A stretch of 64,000 nt of DNA from CAJQLB01 sp041392065 (GTDB lineage: Bacteria > Bacteroidota > Bacteroidia > Flavobacteriales > Flavobacteriaceae). Positions 51,446-59,456 of this stretch are shown in pieces. The stretch is taken from assembly GCA_041392065.1 (NCBI GenBank), contig JAWKMU010000006.1, positions 124,001 through 188,000 of the forward strand, given 5' to 3'. The stretch's first letter is position 1. Each line of letters begins with the position of its first letter. The notes under the pieces were generated by a model. The model worked only from the letters and a program-made list of their open reading frames with translations. It made no database searches and was not told the DNA's origin. The translations under genes and the position numbers were made by a program.

Positions 51446-52564
51446 ATGACAATTCAAATTAAAACGTTCTTTTTAGGACTACTTATGGTAGGAGTTTTTA
51501 CTGTAAATGCGAACAATAAGCCTACTTCAAACAAGCAATTTATCAAAGTTGCACTCTTATTAGACACCAGCAACAGCATGGATGGATTAATCGACCAAGC
51601 CAAAGCACAATTGTGGGAAATTGTTAACGAGCTTTCTTATGCTAAATGCGAAGGAGAAAGACCAAACTTAGAAATTGCTATTTATGAATATGGCAACGAC
51701 AGGTTAAACAGTGACGAAGGTTACATTAGGCAAGTTATTGGTTTTAGCGAAGACCTAGATGATATCTCTAAAGAATTGTTTTCACTCACTACCAATGGTG
51801 GCAATGAATATTGTGGTCAAGTCATTCAAACCTCTTTAAACCAGTTAAAATGGGGAAACAATCCAGATGATTTAAAACTTATTTTCATCGCTGGAAATGA
51901 ACCGTTTAATCAAGGCTATTTAAGCTATAAACTTGCAGCTATGAATGCAAACGAAAAAGATGTCACTGTAAACACCATTTTTTGTGGCGATTATTACGAT
52001 GGTATTGCTACCAATTGGAAAGATGGAGCCGATTTAACCAAAGGCGATTATATGGCTATAAACCATAACAGAGCTACAGTTCATATTGCATCTCCTTATG
52101 ATGATGCCATATTAAAACTCAACAAAAAATTAAATGGTACTTATGTAATGTACGGAAATAAAGGCAAGAAAAAAATGATGCTTCAAGCTGAACAAGATGT
52201 TAAAGCCGAAGATTACAGCAAAGCCAATGCTGTTGGTAGAACTGTAAGTAAAAGTTCGCATTTATATAAAAATTCATCTTGGGATTTGGTTGATGCTGTT
52301 TCAGAGGAAGAAGTCGAAGTTGAAAAATTAAAGTCTAGCGAATTGCCTGAAGAACTCAAAGACAAAAGCACAGCCGAAGTAAAAGCTTACCTTGAAAAGA
52401 AAAAAAAGGAACGTGATGCTATAAATAAGGAAATTCAAGAATTGAATAGCAAGCGTAAACTTTACATTGCTGAAAAGCAAAAAGGAACCAAAAACGGATT
52501 AGAAAATGCGATGATTAAAGCCATTAAAACACAAGCGAAGAAGAAAAATTATCAGTGGAATTAA
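51446..52564 (+). CDS. Secreted VWA-domain protein
   Basis: 372 residues. The signal peptide ends at VFTVNA. A von Willebrand A domain spans about 30-230, with the metal-ion site DTSNSM (DxSxS) in VALLLDTSNSMDGLIDQAKAQLWEIV, and downstream LTTNGGNEYCGQVI and LIFIAGNEPFNQG. A C-terminal charged helix (SAEVKAYLEKKKKERDAINKEI) looks like a coiled coil. There is no C-terminal sorting signal, so it is probably periplasmic. Family members take part in adhesion or complex assembly. It is transcribed alone, divergent from the kinase gene, with a strong terminator after it. Confidence 0.85.
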   Translation: MTIQIKTFFLGLLMVGVFTVNANNKPTSNKQFIKVALLLDTSNSMDGLIDQAKAQLWEIVNELSYAKCEGERPNLEIAIYEYGNDRLNSDEGYIRQVIGFSEDLDDISKELFSLTTNGGNEYCGQVIQTSLNQLKWGNNPDDLKLIFIAGNEPFNQGYLSYKLAAMNANEKDVTVNTIFCGDYYDGIATNWKDGADLTKGDYMAINHNRATVHIASPYDDAILKLNKKLNGTYVMYGNKGKKKMMLQAEQDVKAEDYSKANAVGRTVSKSSHLYKNSSWDLVDAVSEEEVEVEKLKSSELPEELKDKSTAEVKAYLEKKKKERDAINKEIQELNSKRKLYIAEKQKGTKNGLENAMIKAIKTQAKKKNYQWN

Positions 52565-52566
52565 TC

Positions 52567-52599
52567 AAAAAAAGGCTCCTTTTCAGGAGCCTTTTTTTT
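52567..52599. terminator. Bidirectional terminator between the VWA gene and the PorP/SprF-like gene
   Basis: A 14-bp perfect stem AAAAAAAGGCTCCT/AGGAGCCTTTTTTT with loop TTTC (52581-52584). A run on one arm and T run on the other let it act for both convergent genes. Confidence 0.92.
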
Positions 52600-52616
52600 C
52601 TAATATATTTTTAATC

Positions 52617-53627
52617 TTAGTTTACACTTGGACAATTACAATCAAACTTCTCTCTAACACAATTAAAATTGTATCCTAAAGTTAATTGGTGAAATCCTCC
52701 ATTGTTAAACACTACTGAATTAGCTTGATAAGAATAAGTATAAGCAAAAACAAAATCTTTATAATTTACACCTACTAAAGGCGTAAAATACTGTAATTTC
52801 TGGCTACTAACACCATTTCCGTTTAAAAACTCTGCTCCATCAAAACTTCTTCTATAAGATAGTCCAGCCCAAAGTTTCCCAAAGTCCATTTCTCTGTAAG
52901 CCTTTATGTTGACGTCCATTAACGATTCATTTGTAGCGTCACGATGCATAAACATCACAGAAGGTTCGTAGCTCATTTCACTACCAATCTTACTAAACAC
53001 ATTTCCAACAGAAACCAAATACGTTCTCAGGTTATTGTAGCTTAAACCTTGTTCGTTGAAATTAATCCCTTCGTTATTTAAGACGTTCTTTGCAGTAACG
53101 TGAGCATAAAAATCTAAGAAGTGATAAGAGAATCCAAAATCTATATTAAAGTTGGTTGCACTCTGCTCTATACCAGCAATAATAGGATCGAAACCATCAG
53201 CTAAAAAGGATGTTTCATCCAGTTTATATTGTATAAATCCAGCGCTTAATCCAAAAGATAACATGTTCAAATCGATTGGATTTCTGGAAAACATTAAATG
53301 ATGTGCATAGGTTAAATAAGCTCCTGTTTGAGAGTGATACCCATTTTTATCGGCAAATAAAATAGCTCCAGCTGCTGAAGGACCATCTCCTAACCTACCA
53401 TTAATACTTAAGGTGTTTAAGCTTGGTGCTTCGTCCTGACCAAACCATTGTTGTCTTCCTGTTAACCTGATTTTTGCACAATTGGCTACTCCAGCCATGG
53501 ATGGATGAATCAAGTAATAATTATCGGTTAAATAATCGGAGTATATTGGTAAACCTTCTTGAGCAATAGTCACTTTTGAAAACAGAAGCAAGATTGCTAG
53601 CAAGCAAATACGTTTTAATTCCTTCAT
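52617..53627 (-). CDS. PorP/SprF-family type IX secretion membrane protein
   Basis: 336 residues. The signal peptide ends at SKVTIAQ, followed by the family start EGLPIYSDYLTDNYYLIHPSMAGVANCAKIRLTGRQQW, glycine/aromatic barrel strands, and a C-terminal part GFHQLTLGYNFNC then REKFDCNCPSVN. PorP/SprF proteins are outer-membrane barrels that co-occur with individual large adhesins sorted by type B C-terminal signals. This one lies eight bases after the 1495-residue adhesin gene on the same strand, the expected pair. The C-terminal CNC motif is a common family ending. Confidence 0.9.
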   Translation of the reverse strand: MKELKRICLLAILLLFSKVTIAQEGLPIYSDYLTDNYYLIHPSMAGVANCAKIRLTGRQQWFGQDEAPSLNTLSINGRLGDGPSAAGAILFADKNGYHSQTGAYLTYAHHLMFSRNPIDLNMLSFGLSAGFIQYKLDETSFLADGFDPIIAGIEQSATNFNIDFGFSYHFLDFYAHVTAKNVLNNEGINFNEQGLSYNNLRTYLVSVGNVFSKIGSEMSYEPSVMFMHRDATNESLMDVNIKAYREMDFGKLWAGLSYRRSFDGAEFLNGNGVSSQKLQYFTPLVGVNYKDFVFAYTYSYQANSVVFNNGGFHQLTLGYNFNCVREKFDCNCPSVN

Positions 53628-53635
53628 ATCAATTT

Positions 53636-56600
53636 TTATCTTTTCAGGGTAAAATGGGCTCTAAATGTTTTTCTCTCTCCACTAATTGGCTCATCATACT
53701 CAACTGTAAACCAATAATCATTTGTTGGTAAAAGCTCTCCATTAAACGTACCATTCCAACCTTCTCCTGTTGGACTAAGCTGTTTAACAAGCTTACCATA
53801 TCTGTCAAATATATAAATTTTTGAGTTAGCCTGCGTTTCAATACCATAGATATTCCAAGTATCATTATATCCATCACCATTAGGTGTAAAGTAATGCGGA
53901 TAGTCAATAACTAAAACTGTTGTTTCGCCAATACCACAACCGTTTAAATCTCTTGCTTTTACCACATGTAATCCACCAGAAACATTTTCAAAAATATGAC
54001 TTTCCTGCCATGCACCATCATCAAGACTAAACTCATAAACTCCAGTTCCTGTAACACTTGCCTCAATCACATGATTATCAGCAAAAGCAACTGTAGTTAA
54101 AGTTGCGGTAACAATAGGTGGACCACTTTCCAATACAAAAGTACTGTCTGTATTTTGGCAACCTGTTGCTACATTGGTAACCAAAACTTCATAATTGCCT
54201 CCTTGTAACGCTAAATGACTGGAAGATGTTGCTCCAGAGATTAAAACACCTTCTAAATACCATTCAAAGTCATAATCTGTATCAGACAATTGAGTATCCA
54301 ATAAAGGTGGTCCTACAACTTCGGTTCCGTTAGAGTCTACACACAAAATATACTCATCTTCTAAATCGAAAATTGGTAGTAAATCCACTTGTAGCGTAAT
54401 TTCTGTAATGGCATAACAATACGTGTTTGGTGTATTGATATTATCAACACGTACATAAATCACTTGAGTATTGGTCACATTTTCATAAATTGTTGGAATT
54501 GGATTTACATATAAATCTGCATCAGCAAACGAATCGTAATAGGTGACTTCATAAATTAGTGGATCTTGTCCATTGAGCACTTCGGCATCTTTTGTTGTTA
54601 AATCAAATTGCCCAAAACCATCATTATCACCAATATTATCGCAAATGACATAAGGTGTAACAGCTGGATTTGCATCTGAAGATTCTTGTACTTCAATAAA
54701 AAAGCTTACTACTGCGACATCACAACCTGTTATGGTATTTGTGATGTTAACAAATATTTCCTGAGGGTTTGTTAAGTTGGTATAAGGAATTGCTAAAGCA
54801 TTAGCAGAAGCATCAGCATCTGCTTGTGATTCATGATAGGTTACTGCAAAAATACCTGGATCTTGACCATTTAAAACTTCTAGTGTCTTACTGTCTAAAT
54901 CAAAATCAAAAAAGCCATCAGTGTTATTTTCACATTCAATAAAATTGGTCACAGCAATTACATCTGGTAATGGATTTACAATCAAGTCAAAATCTACAAT
55001 GACATAACAACCTGTTGTATCGTTAGTAATTCTAACAAAAATAGTCTGTGGAGTACTAGTATTAATATATGATGTTGGCGTTGCAATAGCTCCTGTTGCA
55101 TTTTCAGCATCAGTAAAAGATTCGTGATAGGTTGCAGTAACACCAATTTCGCCATTCAAAATATAAGTTTCATTTAAAGATAAATCGAAAATCTCTACTG
55201 CATCTCCAGCATTATCATCGTCACATAAAATTAAATCTGCTGGATCTGTATTAGAGATTGGCAAGGCATTGACAATTAAATCTAAAGTTGTGGTACTGTA
55301 ACATCCTGTAACGTCATCTTCCACTCTTGCGTAAACCGTTTGAGGATTACTTGCATTGCTATATGGACTTGTTATTGCGTTAGCTCCAGAGTCAGCATCT
55401 GCTTGAGTTTCATGAAACGTTAATGTAACTCCTGTAATACCTCCAAGGATTTCAACTGATGAATCCTCTAGATTAAAACTTTCTATTTGGTCTCCTGAAT
55501 TATTATAATCGCATAACTCTAATGCAGTTGGATTAGAAATGACTGGATTCGTGTTTACTGTAATCTCAAAGTTTACTGAAGACACAAAACAGCCTGTCAC
55601 ATTATCTTCAACGCGAACATATATAACTTGAGGATTGCTAATGTTAGTATAAGGACTTACCAAAGCATTCGTTCCTGTATCAGCATCAGCTTGTGTTTCG
55701 TGATACGAAATGGTAAAGTCTACAGGATTTTGTGTACCAATAACCTCAGCATCAAATTGTGATAAGTCTATTGAAGTTACGTTTGGTGTGTCTGTACAAA
55801 ATTCAATATCTGCAACTGCGTTTTCTTCAGGTAAAGGGTTAACTGTTAAAGTAATGTGCTCACCAAGACCTAAACACGAATTATCGACATCACTATCTAC
55901 ACGTACAAAAATGGTTTGTGTATTTGGTGAAGCATCATTTCTGTGATTACTTATATCTGCTATGGCGTTTTCTTCGGCTAAAGCATCTTCCAAAGTTTCG
56001 TAATAGGTGATTGTGATGGTTTGTCCAATAGGAAAAATAGCTGTAATCGTGGCATCAGCATCACTAAAATCAAAAGTGGCAATACCATTTCTATAATCAC
56101 CATCAACTAAGTCATCGTCGCAAACTTCATAATTCAATTGGAAACCAGGTGGAATTGCAGTGGTAGACACCAACAAATTCAATTGTGCTGTTCTATAACA
56201 TCCATCAGTGGTTTCAATCCTTACATACAAAACGTCTGGAGTTGCTGAAGGATCTAAATTGGTATAGGTTGTTGGATTGGTAATAGCATTAATACCAGCT
56301 TCAGCATCAGCTAACAACAAATGATAGGTAAATAATTCTGTAGTATAATTTGCTGAAAGAATTTCATTGGCTTCTGTAAGGTTAAATTCTGTAAAACCAT
56401 CAGTATCATCATCACATTGAAACAGTTCTACAAAAGGTAAAACCGTTGGCAATGCATAGACTTCCAAATCAATGGTTGCAGTTTCAAAACAATCTGTATT
56501 GTCTATATTTTCAACTCTTACAATAAGCTGCTGAGTATTGGCTGTGGTATTGGTAAACAATAAAGGTAAAGCTCCTGCTGCTACATCTGCATCTGCTTGG

Positions 56601-58123
56601 TTTAAGTGATACGTCACATTAAACTGTGCTGCATTTTGTCCATTAAGCACTAAAGGTGTCAGAGTTGCTAAATCAAATTCTATAAACCCATTAGTGTCGT
56701 CACTATCATCATCGTTATCGCATAAACCATAGCTTTGAGCAGTAGCAGTTGGTTGGTCAACCACATCTAAAATAAAGCTATCAGTATCGTAACAAGTTGT
56801 ATTGATATTACTCTCAATTCTTATAAAAATTTCTTCCTGAACATAAGCTGTTGCATTAGTATAAGGCGTACCTAAAGGATTGGCATTATCATCTGCATCT
56901 GCTTGAGACGCATGAAAGGTTACAGTAAACTCAGAAGGATCTTGAGTGTCTAAAACTTGTGAAGCCAGAGCGTCTAAATCTAGAGTCCAAAAACCATCGT
57001 TATTATCATCGCAAATATAAAAATCGTCAATTGGATTAAGTACAGGACTTGTAGCAAATTCCACAATAATGGTATCTGTAGCAGTACAACTTCCAGAAAA
57101 ATCAACAATTACAGTATATTCGCCATCTTCAGTAACATCAAGAGTAGAGTTGGTTTCGCCAGTAATTTCAACACCATCTTTGTACCAAGTATGTGTGCCA
57201 ATGGAAGTATCTATTAAGGTATCAAGAGTTAAGGTTTCGGCTGAACAAGCTGAGTTTCCTCCAGCAATTGTTAAATCCTGACCAAGGTCCAGACCAATAT
57301 TAAAACTTCCTGCTTCTAAAAAAACTGCAGTATCATATTGTTGGTCATCTTCATCAGCTACAACTAATTTTATTTCATAAGGTACATTTGGAGTTACATT
57401 AGCAAAAGCTATTAAGAATTTCGTTCTTCCGTTATAATTTGTGTCTCTAACTCCATCGTCATTATAACCTTCAAAATATTCAGGATTAGAATTACAAGTA
57501 GTATCATTATCATTAATATTGGTTACAGTCACTTCTGTGCCATCAGGTAAAACAGCTAAATTAGTATATGTTGTCGTACCGACCTCTCGTAATAAAAAAG
57601 CAAAGCTATCCGTAAACTGACACTCAAAAGCACCATATTCTTCAGAAGCCATTAGGTACCTAAAACTTATAGTGTCAGCAATAGGTGTAAACGCAAACTT
57701 TATGAAAGTTGCATCGCTTGAATTAGTTGTTGGCGTTGATGTAATATATGTATCTAAATCAGCATCTCCAGGTAAATTATTTTGATTATTCAAAGTACCA
57801 CCAATCAACATATTACCACCTTGAAAAGCTTTACCTGAAGTTATCACTATTCCAGACTCAAAAGGAAAAGTTGAGCCTCCAGCTCGTCTAAAATAGCCAT
57901 AACTCTTATCTTCATTATCATCAGGATTTCCACTAACCTGAAATGAAAAATCACTCACAGTAGAGCAAGGACTATCTATGAGTACATCTTCTATAAGTTG
58001 TTCTGGATCATAAAAAGACTCAGGATCGGTAGCATCATTAATTGCAATAATAGGAGGAGTTTGAGCAAATCCAACCAAAGACCATAACAACAATAAACAG
58101 ATAATGTAGTATTTCTCTTTCAA
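53636..58123 (-). CDS. Giant surface adhesin with nine repeats and type B T9SS sorting domain
   Basis: 1495 residues from a TTG at 58123 (LKEKYYIICLLLLWSLVGFAQ is then the signal peptide). A frame extending upstream to an ATG at 58249 was rejected: it overlaps the divergent nfu start and lies upstream of a minus-strand TAnnTTTG box (58145-58152). Residues 20-280 form a choice-of-anchor-L-like domain (SGIVITSGKA, FRYLMASEEYGAFE). An Ig-like unit is followed by nine repeats of roughly 90-100 residues ending in patterns like ADADSGANAITSPYS and IYVRVEDNVTGCF. The C-terminus has YFTPNGDGYNDTWNI and KIYIFDRYGKLVK, the gliding-type (CTD type B) sorting signal. It is secreted and surface-attached with the PorP/SprF-like partner. 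Confidence 0.88.
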   Translation of the reverse strand: MKEKYYIICLLLLWSLVGFAQTPPIIAINDATDPESFYDPEQLIEDVLIDSPCSTVSDFSFQVSGNPDDNEDKSYGYFRRAGGSTFPFESGIVITSGKAFQGGNMLIGGTLNNQNNLPGDADLDTYITSTPTTNSSDATFIKFAFTPIADTISFRYLMASEEYGAFECQFTDSFAFLLREVGTTTYTNLAVLPDGTEVTVTNINDNDTTCNSNPEYFEGYNDDGVRDTNYNGRTKFLIAFANVTPNVPYEIKLVVADEDDQQYDTAVFLEAGSFNIGLDLGQDLTIAGGNSACSAETLTLDTLIDTSIGTHTWYKDGVEITGETNSTLDVTEDGEYTVIVDFSGSCTATDTIIVEFATSPVLNPIDDFYICDDNNDGFWTLDLDALASQVLDTQDPSEFTVTFHASQADADDNANPLGTPYTNATAYVQEEIFIRIESNINTTCYDTDSFILDVVDQPTATAQSYGLCDNDDDSDDTNGFIEFDLATLTPLVLNGQNAAQFNVTYHLNQADADVAAGALPLLFTNTTANTQQLIVRVENIDNTDCFETATIDLEVYALPTVLPFVELFQCDDDTDGFTEFNLTEANEILSANYTTELFTYHLLLADAEAGINAITNPTTYTNLDPSATPDVLYVRIETTDGCYRTAQLNLLVSTTAIPPGFQLNYEVCDDDLVDGDYRNGIATFDFSDADATITAIFPIGQTITITYYETLEDALAEENAIADISNHRNDASPNTQTIFVRVDSDVDNSCLGLGEHITLTVNPLPEENAVADIEFCTDTPNVTSIDLSQFDAEVIGTQNPVDFTISYHETQADADTGTNALVSPYTNISNPQVIYVRVEDNVTGCFVSSVNFEITVNTNPVISNPTALELCDYNNSGDQIESFNLEDSSVEILGGITGVTLTFHETQADADSGANAITSPYSNASNPQTVYARVEDDVTGCYSTTTLDLIVNALPISNTDPADLILCDDDNAGDAVEIFDLSLNETYILNGEIGVTATYHESFTDAENATGAIATPTSYINTSTPQTIFVRITNDTTGCYVIVDFDLIVNPLPDVIAVTNFIECENNTDGFFDFDLDSKTLEVLNGQDPGIFAVTYHESQADADASANALAIPYTNLTNPQEIFVNITNTITGCDVAVVSFFIEVQESSDANPAVTPYVICDNIGDNDGFGQFDLTTKDAEVLNGQDPLIYEVTYYDSFADADLYVNPIPTIYENVTNTQVIYVRVDNINTPNTYCYAITEITLQVDLLPIFDLEDEYILCVDSNGTEVVGPPLLDTQLSDTDYDFEWYLEGVLISGATSSSHLALQGGNYEVLVTNVATGCQNTDSTFVLESGPPIVTATLTTVAFADNHVIEASVTGTGVYEFSLDDGAWQESHIFENVSGGLHVVKARDLNGCGIGETTVLVIDYPHYFTPNGDGYNDTWNIYGIETQANSKIYIFDRYGKLVKQLSPTGEGWNGTFNGELLPTNDYWFTVEYDEPISGERKTFRAHFTLKR

Positions 58124-58144
58124 ATCAATTTGGTTAATGAATTC

Positions 58145-58152
58145 CAAATATA
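58145..58152 (-). promoter_or_regulatory. TAnnTTTG box for the adhesin gene
   Basis: TATATTTG on the minus strand, 21 bases upstream of the TTG start at 58123. It sits 24 bases from the opposing nfu box, so the promoters are divergent and close. Confidence 0.45.
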
Positions 58153-58176
58153 TGTATAACTCCACTTTTCTTTTAT

Positions 58177-58184
58177 TATTTTTG
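58177..58184 (+). promoter_or_regulatory. TAnnTTTG box for nfu
   Basis: TATTTTTG followed by C, 15 bases before the ATG at 58200. It excludes the longer reading from 58137. Confidence 0.5.
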
Positions 58185-58199
58185 CAAAAATTAGATATA

Positions 58200-59102
58200 A
58201 TGAAGAAAATTTCCGTTTCAATACAAGAAACCAGCAATCCATCCATCATAAAATTTGAAGCTGATAGCTTTTTAACTCAATATCAAAGTTTTGAGTATCA
58301 AAACATTGATGAAGCCAAAAACTCACCTATTGCGCAACAGCTATTTTACTTACCTTTTGTAAAAAAAGTGTATATCTCTGGGAATTTTATTGCTATTGAG
58401 CGTTATGATATTGTGACTTGGCCTGATGTACAAGAAGAAGTTAGAGAACAAATAGAAAACTACCTTAATGAAGGCGGAACGGTTGTTACTGTAAGTAGTG
58501 ATACCAAAAAAACGCCTGTTACTATTTACGCTGAAAGCACACCAAATCCTGCTGTAATTAAGTTTGTAGCCAATAAAAATTTGGTTCCAGCTATGTTTGA
58601 GTTTACCTCTATTGATGAAACTAAGTCCTCACCTTTTGCTGCTGAGTTGTTTCATTTTCCGTTTGTAAAAAGTGTTTTTATTGATAAAAATTACGTGTCC
58701 ATAACCAAATACGACATTGCAGATTGGAACGATATTACTATGGAGCTTCGCGAATTTATTAGAAGTTACATTGAAAACGGAAAACCAATGGTCCTTGCTG
58801 ATGCTCCAGAAATAAAGCAAAACACAGAACAAGCTAAAGAAGCTCATTTTGAGACTTTGGATGACACTTCAAAAGAAATTATTAATATACTTGAAGAGTA
58901 TGTCAAACCTGCTGTTGCCAGTGATGGTGGTAACATTCAATTTGAATCGTATGATGAGAACACAAAAAATGTAAAAGTAATCTTGCAAGGTGCATGTAGT
59001 GGTTGTCCATCTTCAACCTTTACTCTTAAAAATGGTATTGAGAACATGTTGAAAGAAATGCTAAAAGACAAAGTAGCGACAGTTGAAGCCATTAATGGAT
59101 AA
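58200..59102 (+). CDS. Nfu-type iron-sulfur cluster carrier with duplicated N-terminal domain
   Basis: 300 residues from MKKISVSIQET. Two tandem Nfu_N domains: residues 1-95 (SNPSIIKFEADSF, SPIAQQLFYLPFVKKVYISGNF) and 105-200 (TPNPAVIKFVANK, SPFAAELFHFPFVKSVFIDKNY). The C-terminal NifU domain (about 220-300) has VKPAVASDGGNIQFES and the cluster-binding cysteines in GACSGCPSSTFTLK. It accepts [4Fe-4S] clusters and passes them to apoproteins. The tandem N-terminal repeat is seen in Bacteroidota homologues, from general knowledge. It diverges from the adhesin and precedes dodecin. Confidence 0.9.
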   Translation: MKKISVSIQETSNPSIIKFEADSFLTQYQSFEYQNIDEAKNSPIAQQLFYLPFVKKVYISGNFIAIERYDIVTWPDVQEEVREQIENYLNEGGTVVTVSSDTKKTPVTIYAESTPNPAVIKFVANKNLVPAMFEFTSIDETKSSPFAAELFHFPFVKSVFIDKNYVSITKYDIADWNDITMELREFIRSYIENGKPMVLADAPEIKQNTEQAKEAHFETLDDTSKEIINILEEYVKPAVASDGGNIQFESYDENTKNVKVILQGACSGCPSSTFTLKNGIENMLKEMLKDKVATVEAING

Positions 59103-59178
59103 TACCATAATAAATTTGTGACTTTTACAATTTTTTTGTTTCTTATAGGTAATACAAACCTTTAAAAAACAAATAATT

Positions 59179-59379
59179 ATGTCAGTCATGAAAGTTATTG
59201 AAATCTTAGCCAATTCTGATAAAAGTTGGGAAGATGCTACAGTAAAAGCAGTTAAAGAAGCTTCAAAAACAGTAAAAAATATTAAATCTGCATTTGTGCA
59301 ATCGCAGAGTGTTGTTGTTAAAGACAATAACGTATCTGAATACAGAGTAAACTTAAAAATTACGTTTGAAGTTAAGTAA
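59179..59379 (+). CDS. Dodecin-family flavin-binding protein
   Basis: 66 residues from MSVMKVIEILANSDKSWEDA; a start at the second methionine (MKVIEIL) is possible. The sequence IEILANSDKSWEDATVKAVKEASKT, then IKSAFVQSQSVVVKDN and EYRVNLKITFEV follow the dodecin pattern of one helix and three strands that assemble into a dodecameric shell storing flavins. Tryptophan at about 17, which stacks on the isoalloxazine in known dodecins, is present in KSWEDA. It follows nfu by 76 bases and ends at a terminator. Confidence 0.87.
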   Translation: MSVMKVIEILANSDKSWEDATVKAVKEASKTVKNIKSAFVQSQSVVVKDNNVSEYRVNLKITFEVK

Positions 59380-59400
59380 TAACTCTCTTCAATTTATCAT

Positions 59401-59431
59401 AAAAGCGTTCATAGTTTGAACGCTTTTTTTA
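59401..59431 (+). terminator. Terminator after dodecin
   Basis: A perfect 10-bp stem AAAAGCGTTC/GAACGCTTTT (59401-59410, 59418-59427) with a seven-base loop and following T tract. Confidence 0.88.
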
Positions 59432-59443
59432 TACTACTTTTTG

Positions 59444-59451
59444 TACTTTTG
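59444..59451 (+). promoter_or_regulatory. TAnnTTTG box for the thioredoxin-domain gene
   Basis: TACTTTTG ending five bases before the ATG at 59457, again implying a leaderless or nearly leaderless transcript. Confidence 0.45.
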
Positions 59452-59456
59452 ACTTT

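Noticed and set aside
54360..57010. DNA-level tandem repeat or CRISPR-like array
   Set aside because: The periodicity of roughly 300 bases is explained by protein repeats in one open frame, with no short identical direct repeats.
58124..58249. N-terminal extension of the adhesin to an ATG at 58249
   Set aside because: It overlaps the divergent nfu start, lies upstream of the minus-strand promoter box, and would bury the signal peptide.
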